Source of the DNA: JARROD01 sp037384225 | Lineage (GTDB): Bacteria; Pseudomonadota; Gammaproteobacteria; Pseudomonadales; Cellvibrionaceae | Assembly: GCA_037384225.1 (NCBI GenBank) | Contig: JARROD010000052.1 | Span: forward strand, 1 to 16,425 | DNA length: 16,425 nucleotides | Direction of reading: 5' to 3' | In this document: positions 1-6,969 of the stretch, one piece after another | Layout of the letters: every line of letters begins with the position of its first letter | How positions within the stretch are numbered: the stretch's first letter is position 1 | Position numbers and translations under genes: made by a program | The notes under the pieces: generated by a model | Seen by the model: the letters and a program-made list of their open reading frames with translations, nothing else | What the model was told of the DNA's origin: nothing | Database searches by the model: none

Positions 1-603
1 ACTCGCTTCGCCACCATCACGCTCGGGCTGCATATGGTGCAGGTTGACCTTGAGGCCTTCGAAATCATCGCGGGTGATAAAGTTCACCACGCCGGTAACC
101 GCGTCGGCACCGTAGATGGTAGACTGACCACCGGTCACCGTCTCCACACGCTCCAGCAGGTCCTCAGGTATGGTGTTCACATCCACCGCAGAGGTACCGA
201 TGGCGGAGCCAATATGGCGGCGGCCGTCCTGCAGTACTAGTGTACGCGAAGCGCCCATACCACGGAGGTCCAGCAAATTCAGGCCCGTGGCGCCGATAAT
301 CCGGCTGGAGTTGTTGCTAGAAAAAGTAGAGCGCAGTGCTGGCAGTTCGTTCAGATAGTCGCCGAGGCTGATGTTGCCACTCAACTTTATATCTTTGGCG
401 CTTACTGAGATGATAGGGCTGGTGGTTTCCAGATTTGCGCGCTTGATGCGCGAACCGGTAACAATAACCTCTTCCAGTATTTGAGCATCGTTAACGCTGG
501 GATCTATGCTTTCATTACTTCCCTGCGCATACGCAGTTGAAGCATTCGCAGTTGCGAAGATAATAGCAGCACTCACCAAATTCGTTTTGAATTTAATCTC
601 CAT
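1..603 (-). CDS. TonB-dependent receptor, N-terminal part (truncated by window edge)
   Basis: The first 201 codons of an outer-membrane TonB-dependent receptor; the beta-barrel lies beyond the window. The ATG at 603-601 is preceded by a strong Shine-Dalgarno, GGAGGG, 6 nt upstream. A signal peptide runs to about residue 31 (ending AYAQ). A TonB-box/plug region follows: EEVIVTGSRIKR near residues 44-55, then a plug domain with LLDLRGMGASRTLVLQDGRR and VETVTGGQSTIYGADAVTGV. This is the plug type common in polymer- and peptide-utilising marine gammaproteobacteria. Such receptors import siderophores, cobalamin, oligosaccharides or peptides using TonB energy; the plug alone does not reveal the substrate. 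The gene is transcribed out of the window, and its upstream region is 604-841. Confidence 0.93.
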   Translation of the reverse strand, partial: MEIKFKTNLVSAAIIFATANASTAYAQGSNESIDPSVNDAQILEEVIVTGSRIKRANLETTSPIISVSAKDIKLSGNISLGDYLNELPALRSTFSSNNSSRIIGATGLNLLDLRGMGASRTLVLQDGRRHIGSAIGTSAVDVNTIPEDLLERVETVTGGQSTIYGADAVTGVVNFITRDDFEGLKVNLHHMQPERDGGEAS

Positions 604-841
604 GAAACCCTCCAAGGATTATGATTTTTAAATGCGATTAAACTCACGCCTTTGAATTCACCGGAAACCGCCACTGAGCTCGCCGATCCGGGAAGGGGAG
701 CGCTTGTCGGGTAACCGAATGAGTCAGAGGCGTCAATTAAGAGCGTACAAGGATGTATTCACAATATACCCTATCTCAAGAGCCGGGAGTTCGTGGTACC
801 ATATTCACCAATAAAATACCTACTTGGGTGCGCCACACTCA
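604..841. other. Intergenic region upstream of the receptor
   Basis: No gene is seen here. The minus strand must carry the receptor promoter, but I could not fix convincing -35/-10 boxes. On the plus strand, 664-730 holds GCCACTG, then CCGGGAAGG, then GAATGAGTCAGAGG. The order and spacing resemble the 3' half of a cobalamin riboswitch, but the orientation is opposite to the receptor gene and the 5' half is missing, so it is not called as a riboswitch. Confidence 0.4.
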
Positions 842-1113
842 TCAAATCAGCCCCTGGTGAGCATCAACCCACTGATCCACTAATTCATTAAGTTCATCCA
901 TTTGAGCTTGTGTGTACTCTTCCGGTTCATATTCTTGTTCCAACCAACCAACCAACCGATAAGGTGGGCTTCAATCAAGTCAGTTGGGAAATCAGCAAAT
1001 TCCCCATGAATGCGTTGAACTGATTCATCAATCGACAATCGTGCGCCGTCTGGCCAATTCAGCTGCTGATTTTCAGCAAGGTGAGGCCATCCAATCTAAA
1101 AAATCATCTGCCG
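842..1113 (-). pseudogene. Frameshifted remnant of a small uncharacterised gene
   Basis: Minus-strand protein-like sequence in three frame segments. Near 1113-1085 it reads DDFLDWMASP. From about 1090 to 958 it reads AENQQLNWPDGARLSIDESV and on through FPTDLIEAHLIGWLVGW. From about 940 to the TGA at 844-842 it reads EQEYEPEEYTQAQMDELNEL and then VDQWVDAHQGLI. The segments look like one acidic protein of about 85 residues, family not recognised. The middle/last break lies exactly in a (GGTT)4 tract (minus strand); a fifth copy would restore the frame. The first break, near 1090, has no such repair and no start codon remains, so the gene is dead as it stands. Confidence 0.55.
940..957. repeat. 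Tetranucleotide tract (CCAA)4+CC at a frameshift
   Basis: Four perfect CCAA units followed by CC (GGTT on the coding minus strand). The reading frame of the pseudogene at 842-1113 changes across this tract. The codons from the upstream ATC to the downstream GAA are separated by 17 nt, and one more unit would make 21 nt, in frame. Confidence 0.85.
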
Positions 1114-1361
1114 CTGGATTTCACGTGTTCGGACTGTTTTTATCCCGTTGCATTGTTATCCACCTTCTGTTGTTTTCAATCTTCGTATTATTCAACAGTT
1201 TCTTCACATTTTTCTGGTATTTGTCGATGTACAAACTGCCACTGCCTTTGCATCTTTTACTAACAAAAAGAGAATTCAATGACTGATTTTACAACTTTGT
1301 AATTTTCTTTTTCTGCAAAATTCGGCACTGTCCTCAATGAGGATTGAATCGGGGAAAAATC

Positions 1362-1861
1362 ATGCAATTGTGGATTTACTGGTTCGAGGCGATCTGGCTG
1401 GTTCGTCCCGCCTGTTCTCGTTTGAAAACCTTCATGTGGTTTATCGTCTGTGTCGCCGGGTTGACAATTCGCTTCGATCCCCTCGGTGTGACAAGCATTA
1501 TACGAGCGCTTGGAATACACGAAAAATATTATCAAAACCTTCTCGATAATTTCCATAGCCCCGGCATTAATTTATCGCTGATGACGGCATTGTGGGCAAA
1601 AATTGTATTGCGATTATTTCCCAATCCAGTTGTGGTCAACGGTCGTCTGGTTTTGGTCGGCGCCGAGTATATCATGGGACATTCAATTCAGGCGGTCTCT
1701 CTGCTAATCCAAGCCAGCAACAGCTTTCTGGCTGTGCTTCTAAATGCCAAAATTCACGAGGGAATTGTGTTTTCCAACCGAAGCAAGCGCACACTGCTTG
1801 ATAAGATGCTTGCACTGCTTGTCGATATTAATATCAATCAACCCTATTATTTTGTTGCCAA
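1362..1861 (+). pseudogene. IS4-like DDE transposase, internally deleted and 3' truncated
   Basis: Starts MQLWIYWFEAIWLVRPACSR at ATG 1362, with GGGG about 8 nt upstream. The order of blocks is that of an IS4-superfamily transposase I know from proteobacteria: SRLKTFMWFIV, GVTSIIRALG, an NGRLVLVG strand, then AEYIMGHSIQAVSLL and IHEGIVFSNRSKRTLLDKML. The stretch normally lying between the LVG strand and AEYIMGHS (about 30 residues, including the first catalytic Asp) is missing without loss of frame. After PYYFVA, where the second catalytic Asp should follow, the sequence diverges into out-of-family residues up to a stop at 1952. It therefore cannot be active. The exact IS subgroup is not certain, and I could not identify terminal repeats. 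Confidence 0.7.
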
Positions 1862-1904
1862 AACCCCAAAAACTTGCAGCAGAGCGGCGGCGGAATTTTT
1901 TCGC

Positions 1905-2720
1905 AGGGGTGGAAATCGCTCAAAACCAGCCCGTGAACTTCCAATGCATTGATGGCTGACTCAACAGCACAGTGCCTTTTGCGCGCTGATACAAACTCTT
2001 CTGATAATTCCCGTTCTTTATCTTCTTTACCCAGTTTTCCTTTTTTCGGTAATACAACCGTATTGATCTTCTATAACATTGACGCGTAGCCCCAGCTCTT
2101 GAGGAACCCCTGCTTTTCATTTGCTAATCCATTCAGTATGCTCCTGAAAAACAGAAAATATTTTTTCTTCATTTGGTATACGTTCTCCTTGGAACACTCG
2201 ACGCAGTATCAATGCTATCTGATGCTATCCATGCCCGATGAATCTATTCACTTCAATAACCCGTTTTCCTGATTGTTCATCCAACTCCCTGGGCAAACAA
2301 GCTAATGTGAACTGGGCTTTCTCTATCAGATATTCCGAACGCTCAATTAACCCCATCGTTGCATAATTTTTTTGAGCTCAGAAGCTTTTAGAGCGGTATT
2401 TTCAGCGTCGCGCACAGTTTTTTCTGGATTGAGCGTAATCATTCTACGTGATGTCCAGAAAAAACGAGCACGGCGCTGAAAATGCTGCTATAGAAGCAGC
2501 AAAGCGGTTCTGGGCCGAAAATTTATGCAACGATAGGGTAAATTAGTATCCGTCGGGTAATGTACATTGGTTTCAACCACAAACGAATCGCACCGCCCTC
2601 TTAGCGCTGCAGTCTCATTGGCAAACTCTCTGAGTGCATGCTTAACAGCGATTTGATTAATTTGATCCAAATTGACGCCATCGACGTGTATTTTGCGTTG
2701 TTGTTATAGCCGGATTTTTA
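1905..2720 (-). pseudogene. ISNCY-type transposase, heavily degraded
   Basis: Reading the minus strand from about 2670: VDGVNLDQINQIAVKHALRE, then CDSFVVETNVHYPTDTNL. A hairpin element (2350-2540) follows directly. From 2348 downward come SEYLIEKAQFTLACLPRELD, then VNRFIGHG, a stop, IALILRRVFQGERIPNEEKI, FSVFQEHTEWISK, a second stop, and KAGVPQELGLRVNVIEDQYG. A deletion then jumps to LPKKGKLGKEDKERELSEEF and VSARKRHCAVESAINALEVH at about 1930. These blocks are the conserved core of a large ISNCY-type transposase (DETNVHYPTD, EEKIFS.F..HTEWI.KGKAGVP, SAINALEVHGL). Two in-frame stops, at least two deletions and an insertion make it clearly non-functional. Its 3' end abuts the end of the IS4-like remnant. 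Confidence 0.8.
2350..2540. mobile_element. Family A MITE-like hairpin element, 191 bp
   Basis: The ends are inverted repeats: ACCCCATCGTTGCATAA on the left, and on the right the complement of ACCCTATCGTTGCATAAATT. Inside, the two halves are imperfectly complementary over almost the whole length. For example, TTTTCAGCG and GTTTTTTCTGGA on the left recur inverted on the right as TCCAGAAAAAAC and CGCTGAAAA, so the element can fold into one long hairpin. It has no coding capacity. It lies inside the ISNCY-type transposase remnant, whose reading frame runs into the right end. Flanks contain TTAATT on the left and AAATTA on the right, so an AT-rich target duplication is possible but not exact. Confidence 0.75.
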
Positions 2721-2790
2721 TTCTCGTCCTCACGGCAACGGGTTTGCTTCAATTGCCTGTTCCAGCTAGCAGAAATCGTTTTCCATAAAA

Positions 2791-2872
2791 TATACCCAAA
2801 GCGTGGAGCAACGCGGCCAGGGACAAAAAGGGACGTGCTCTGTGCACCTAAATCTCAAACGCTTTGGGTATA
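2791..2872. mobile_element. Family B MITE-like element, short copy (82 bp)
   Basis: Left end TATACCCAAAGCG, right end CGCTTTGGGTATA. Its interior (GGAGCAACGCGGCCAGGGAC... GTGCTCTG) matches, inverted, the left half of the 180-bp copy at 15955-16134, so this is an internal-deletion derivative of the same family. It has TATA at both outer edges. It sits downstream of the M28 peptidase gene, between that gene and the transposase remnants. Confidence 0.8.
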
Positions 2873-2954
2873 TCTACCGGTTTGTGCGCCCGGCAGCCGG
2901 CACAGTGTACGGGTGGTTATAGGTTGAACATCGGTGTATGGCAAAGGGATCGGC

Positions 2955-2975
2955 GACAAATGCGTCTCATTTGTC
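2955..2975. terminator. Hairpin 3' of the M28 peptidase gene
   Basis: A perfect 8-bp stem, GACAAATG / CATTTGTC, with loop CGTCT, located 20 nt past the peptidase stop on the minus strand. No U-tract follows, so if it ends transcription it is not a classical intrinsic terminator. Confidence 0.3.
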
Positions 2976-2995
2976 ACCTCCCCTCCTTTTACAGT

Positions 2996-4684
2996 TTACA
3001 TTCCGGAGCGGGATTTTTCGCGGATCAGTTTAAATTCACTGCCCTCACTCCACGCCGGCCAGTCGCGGCTGTTGGCGAGTTGGTTCCCTATAAGATAATA
3101 CAGTTCCAGGTCCTGTGCCGCGCCACTCAGGTCCAGGCCTTGGTGATACTCGTCAGCGGGTTTGTGGTAGCGTTCGGCGGTGTATTGCTCCTGCTGCTGC
3201 CGGCCCCACTCCTTGCCGTGTTCGACCGAATCCACGCCGCCTTCGGCGTAGAGCGCCGGGACGCCGAATTTTGCCAGGCTGAAATGGTCGGAGCGAAAGT
3301 AATAGCCTTTTTCCGCATTTTGGTCCTGCACCAGATAACGGTCCTGCAGGTCGGCATATTTGGCCAGGTAGTCCTGCATTTGATTAAAGCCGTAGCCAAT
3401 TACGGTGATGTCCTTAACAGGCCCAATGGAGCCCAGGGCGTCCATGTTGATCGCGGCCACGGTCTTATTCAGGGGGTAGATGGGGTTTTCACCGTAATAC
3501 CGCGAGCCCAACAGGCCCGATTCCTCCGCGGTCACCGATATAAAGACCACCGAGCGCTCCGGTTTGGCGGTCTGATAAGCCTGTGCCAGGGCCAGGAGTC
3601 CTGCGGTGCCGGTGGCGTTGTCTATGGCGCCGTTGAAGATCTGGTCTCCGTCGCGGGAGGGATCCCGCCCCAGGTGGTCCCAGTGAGCCATATAGACAAT
3701 GTACTCATCCGGGTACCGGGTGCCTTCCAGTTTCGCAATCACGTTGCGAGACCGGTCGTAGCGGATCTTGTTTTGAAGCCGGGTTGAAAGTGTCGTTTTC
3801 AGGGGAATCGGTTTAAACCCGGGCCTGGCCGCGGCTTGTTTAAGGCTGTCGTAGCCCTGCCCGGAGGCCTTGAGCAGTGCCCTGGCCTGCTCCAGAGGCA
3901 GCCAGCCTTCCGCTTGCAGTTTGGAAGCGCCCTTGTCCGGCGACTGTAGATTTATCTGGGGCCCGGCCCAGCTGTTGGCGACAACTTCCCAGGGGTAGGC
4001 GGCGGGGGCGGTCTCGTGGATTATCAGCGCCGCTGCCGCGCCCTGACGGGCGGCTTCCTCGTATTTATACGTCCAGCGGCCGTAGTAGGTCATGGCGTTG
4101 CCGTTGAAATGCGCCGGGTCCTGGGTGGTAAAACCCGGATCGTTGACCAGTATGACGACGGTTTTGCCGCGCACATCCAGGCCGGCGTAGTCGTTCCAAT
4201 TTTTTTCCGGGGCGTTGATGCCGTAGCCCACAAACACCATTTCACTGTCTTTGATCTCGATCACTTCCTGCTGGCGTTGGGTGAACACCATCATCTGAGG
4301 ACCGTACTTGAGGCTGGCGCTATAGCCGCCGCCTTCGACCTCGAATGTAACGGACGGGTCGACGGTAATTTCAGCCACCGGCACCTGCTGGAAGTAAGAG
4401 TCGCCGTTGCCTGGCTTCAACCCCAGACCGGCAAACGCCTGTTGCAGATAGTTGACGGTTTTCTCCTCGCCTTCGGTGGCCGGCGCACGCCCTTCAAAGG
4501 CGTCGGACGCAAGTATTTTTGTATGCTTGTGCAACGTTTCTTCAAACCGGGCCACTCTTTGCGCAGAGGGTTGGCCGGCACTGGCCGCTGAGGCCACAGG
4601 TCCGGAAGTCTGGCTACTGCAGGCCTGCAAAAGACCCGCGAGGATGCCTGGCAACAGCCCCATTCGCACTGCTTTACTGATCAT
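2996..4684 (-). CDS. M28-family zinc peptidase lipoprotein with PA domain
   Basis: A 562-residue lipid-anchored metallopeptidase, probably an aminopeptidase acting in the periplasm or at the outer membrane. The signal ends in lipobox LLQAC, with the lipidated Cys at 22. A protease-associated (PA) insert occupies roughly 140-300. The M28 zinc site is complete: AHWDHLG (His334, Asp336), NGAIDNATGT (Asp355), TAEESGLLG (catalytic Glu387, ligand Glu388), NMDALG (Asp415) and RSDHFS (His467). The C-terminal part has the family-typical EYHQGLDLSG segment. ATG 4684-4682 follows AGGAAT 8 nt upstream. It is divergent from the RNA methyltransferase gene, sharing a 96-bp intergenic region. Length and motifs look intact. 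Its exact peptide specificity cannot be read from sequence. Confidence 0.92.
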   Translation of the reverse strand: MISKAVRMGLLPGILAGLLQACSSQTSGPVASAASAGQPSAQRVARFEETLHKHTKILASDAFEGRAPATEGEEKTVNYLQQAFAGLGLKPGNGDSYFQQVPVAEITVDPSVTFEVEGGGYSASLKYGPQMMVFTQRQQEVIEIKDSEMVFVGYGINAPEKNWNDYAGLDVRGKTVVILVNDPGFTTQDPAHFNGNAMTYYGRWTYKYEEAARQGAAAALIIHETAPAAYPWEVVANSWAGPQINLQSPDKGASKLQAEGWLPLEQARALLKASGQGYDSLKQAAARPGFKPIPLKTTLSTRLQNKIRYDRSRNVIAKLEGTRYPDEYIVYMAHWDHLGRDPSRDGDQIFNGAIDNATGTAGLLALAQAYQTAKPERSVVFISVTAEESGLLGSRYYGENPIYPLNKTVAAINMDALGSIGPVKDITVIGYGFNQMQDYLAKYADLQDRYLVQDQNAEKGYYFRSDHFSLAKFGVPALYAEGGVDSVEHGKEWGRQQQEQYTAERYHKPADEYHQGLDLSGAAQDLELYYLIGNQLANSRDWPAWSEGSEFKLIREKSRSGM

Positions 4685-4780
4685 TGATTAATTCCTGTTG
4701 TTGTGGCAGAAAGCGCACAGTCTACCCTTTTGATGGTAAAGTCATAGCCTTGACGAACGACGCCACTTTTCTCTCAATGA

Positions 4781-5647
4781 ATGTTCCATGCAAGGTTAAA
4801 ACCCAGTATGTCGAAACCCAGTATGTCAAAACCCAGCATGTCAAAACCTAAGCCCCCGGATTCCGCCAATTACCTTGCCAAAAAGCAGTTTTACCGCCAA
4901 CTGTTGACGATTTATGGCCGCAAACCCGTTCTGGAAGCGCTGCAGGAACCCGGCGTTGGCGTTCACCGGCTGCACCTGGCCAGCTCCAACGACCCCGCCC
5001 CCATTCTCGATCAGATTGTTCAGCTGGCACAGGGCCACGGGGCGGAAATCCTGCAACACAGCCGCGCCCAACTGGCGCGAATTTCCAAAAACGGCAAGCA
5101 GGATCAGGGCGTGGCCGCGGACTTGATTTGCGCCGGTTTCGGCGACTATCGCGACTTTCTCACCAAACCGCCCCGCGTGCATTACGAACTCCTGGCGTTG
5201 GACGCTGTCACCAATCCGCAAAACCTTGGCATGATTATCCGCTCGGTCTGTGCCGGCGCGATTGATGGTTTGATCCTTCCCAGCCGGGGCTGTGCGAAAA
5301 TCGATCCACTGGTGATAAAGGCCAGTACCGGTACCATTTTCAAGACCAGGATACTGCGCTGCGATTCACTGGCAGAAGCGCTGGCGGATTTCAAAGCCAC
5401 AGGCTGTGAGGTCTACGGACTGTCCTCCCACGCGGCGACCTCAATCGCCGGGCTGCAAGCAGACCGCGCCGCCATTTACGTGTTGGGGAATGAAACGCAA
5501 GGCGTTTCCGAGACCGTCGCCGGCCTCTGCGATACGTCCGTATCGATACCGATGAACAATGGTGTGGAATCGCTGAATGTCGCCGTGGCGGCAAGCCTGA
5601 TCGCCTTTCGCAATCTATTGCGGCCCCCGGTTAATTCAGCCCCATAA
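4781..5647 (+). CDS. SpoU/TrmH-family RNA 2'-O-methyltransferase
   Basis: 288 residues from the first ATG. An N-terminal substrate-binding domain (about 42-120, beginning IYGRKPVLEAL) is followed by a SPOUT catalytic domain with all three motifs: NPQNLGMIIRS (145-155), VLGNETQGVS (234-243) and IPMNNGVESLNVAVAASLIA (256-275). Such enzymes transfer methyl groups from S-adenosylmethionine to a ribose 2'-OH in rRNA or tRNA. The N-terminal domain resembles RlmB-type members, but the target nucleotide is not certain. The start is ambiguous: ATGs at 4781, 4808, 4823 and 4838 are all in frame, the last three inside a 15-bp repeat. AAGG at 4792-4795 would serve 4808 better than 4781. The 3' end overlaps the lysine-methylase gene by 17 bp, tail to tail. 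Confidence 0.9.
   Translation: MFHARLKPSMSKPSMSKPSMSKPKPPDSANYLAKKQFYRQLLTIYGRKPVLEALQEPGVGVHRLHLASSNDPAPILDQIVQLAQGHGAEILQHSRAQLARISKNGKQDQGVAADLICAGFGDYRDFLTKPPRVHYELLALDAVTNPQNLGMIIRSVCAGAIDGLILPSRGCAKIDPLVIKASTGTIFKTRILRCDSLAEALADFKATGCEVYGLSSHAATSIAGLQADRAAIYVLGNETQGVSETVAGLCDTSVSIPMNNGVESLNVAVAASLIAFRNLLRPPVNSAP
4799..4843 (+). repeat. Three tandem 15-bp repeats at the methyltransferase N-terminus
   Basis: Three near-perfect units of AAACCCAGTATGTCA, differing only at unit position 9 (T or C) and the last base (G or A). Each encodes KPSMS and each contains an in-frame ATG, giving a run of (M)SKPSMSKPSMSKP. Because the unit is 15 bp, copy-number change would alter length without shifting frame. 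Confidence 0.9.
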
Positions 5648-6842
5648 GCGTTTGCGCCGTTTGCATAAAATTGTCCCGCGTACGCTCAGTGAAATTTTTT
5701 TCCACCGAACCGGACAATTCGTGATTGATTTGACGCGACAGTCTGTGCACCAGTTCAACAATGGTGGTGTCTTCCGGGGGGGCGCCGTCGTTTTGAATAT
5801 GGGTAATCAACAGCAGCCGCAGCGCGAGAAACCTCACACACAGCGTCTGTGCCCAGGCACTGAGCGAGGTTCCATAGTCCCGCCCAAAGGCGGTTTGTGA
5901 AATTACAGGAAAGCCAATGCGGGTCATTTCTCCGGCGATATAGCGTTTTAGCACGGCATTGATTTTGTCAAACGCTCGGCCTTCATAGGCCTGCCGGTAT
6001 AGGGGAAGCAACACCAACTTCGGTTCTTCATCGCCGACGCTGTTCGGCATCGAAAACGCACTGGCAACCTGCTCACGCACGGCGTCCGGAATGTGGTGAG
6101 TCGCCAGCATATCCCAAAGAATTAACGCGATATCGTGACAAGCCGCCTCTTCCTGCGCTTGCGCTTGCCGCTCCGCTTTCTCACCGAGACCCGGCTTGTC
6201 AAACAGGATTTCGAGCCGCTGTAGCCACGTATGGCAAGGCATGGATTCCAGCGCCTCGGAAACGGCAATAATCTTCAACATCGCCTCTTCCGCAGGGGTG
6301 TCCGGCGCCAGCGCTGCGTCTAAAAACGGCCGAGTAAGCGCCAGGGGATCTCCGCCCAGTTCGGGCAGATCAGTTTGTGTGGTTTCAGGAGGGATCGTCA
6401 GCAGCGTGCTTTCACAGTCAAACGCATTGTCTTCGAACAGACACAGCCGGGCGATTTCGGGACAGCTCATGCTGGCAGAGCCGATGGTATGCTCGTTGAC
6501 AGACCTGTACATGCGCGGATACTGGCCACAAATATCCGGCAACGTGGATTCGCCATAGTCGATCTGCAGGCTGCACAGGCCGTCTTTCAACATGCTGCAG
6601 CTCCCCTCCTCGGTGCCCGCAATCTTGTATCCGCCGTCGTCAGTGGCCAGGATAGAAAAGAGCTCCTTATGGGATTTTCGATAATGGTTCGCCATTGTGT
6701 CCGAAACCGCAATACGCCACCCCTGGCAACAGGTATTGGAACATTTATCGGCGAGACAGTGAAAATTCTTTATGTAGTTATATATTTTTATCTTATTGGG
6801 TGAATTGGTATCGTGGAGTGTTTGCGCAGGATTGACTTTCAT
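5631..6842 (-). CDS. fliB: FliB-like protein lysine N-methylase
   Basis: 403 residues, the usual size for the FliB family. FliB methylates the epsilon-amino group of lysines in flagellin in Salmonella. The conserved cysteine pattern is all present: FHCLADKCSNTCCQGW (Cys29, 34, 38, 39), SCSMLKDGLCSLQ (Cys82, Cys90), LPDICGQYPR (Cys105) and SMSCPEIARLCLF (Cys127). These cysteines probably bind a metal cluster; that is family-level inference. ATG 6842-6840 has GGTGAG 9 nt upstream. No flagellin or other flagellar gene is nearby, so the substrate here is unknown. It lies 127 bp downstream of the M36-like protease gene on the same strand and overlaps the RNA methyltransferase gene at its 3' end. 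Confidence 0.87.
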   Translation of the reverse strand: MKVNPAQTLHDTNSPNKIKIYNYIKNFHCLADKCSNTCCQGWRIAVSDTMANHYRKSHKELFSILATDDGGYKIAGTEEGSCSMLKDGLCSLQIDYGESTLPDICGQYPRMYRSVNEHTIGSASMSCPEIARLCLFEDNAFDCESTLLTIPPETTQTDLPELGGDPLALTRPFLDAALAPDTPAEEAMLKIIAVSEALESMPCHTWLQRLEILFDKPGLGEKAERQAQAQEEAACHDIALILWDMLATHHIPDAVREQVASAFSMPNSVGDEEPKLVLLPLYRQAYEGRAFDKINAVLKRYIAGEMTRIGFPVISQTAFGRDYGTSLSAWAQTLCVRFLALRLLLITHIQNDGAPPEDTTIVELVHRLSRQINHELSGSVEKNFTERTRDNFMQTAQTLMGLN

Positions 6843-6969
6843 ATATACAGCTCACCGGATTGTTTTGAGACTGAAATCGCCTGGGTCATCCCCGGGGTAT
6901 TTTTATCCATAGGTGGCTATTTATAGCAACCAGTTCCCGGCAAAGTGATAGCATTTGCGTCGGCGCGGA

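Noticed and set aside
2913..2963. 17-codon minus-strand frame (MRRICRRSLCHTPMFNL) after the M28 stop with GGAGGT ahead of its ATG
   Set aside because: The start region lies in a hairpin, the peptide is short and shows no family features; a purine-rich tract alone is not enough to call a gene.
2864..3787. 307-residue plus-strand open frame
   Set aside because: It is antisense to the M28 peptidase gene, whose zinc-site motifs and lipobox are complete; the plus frame has no recognisable domain.
6936..6955. CCGGCAAAGTGATAGCAT resembling CCGGCAAAGTTGATAGCAT at 15937-15955
   Set aside because: The match is short with one indel and the surroundings do not agree, so it is not a convincing repeat family.
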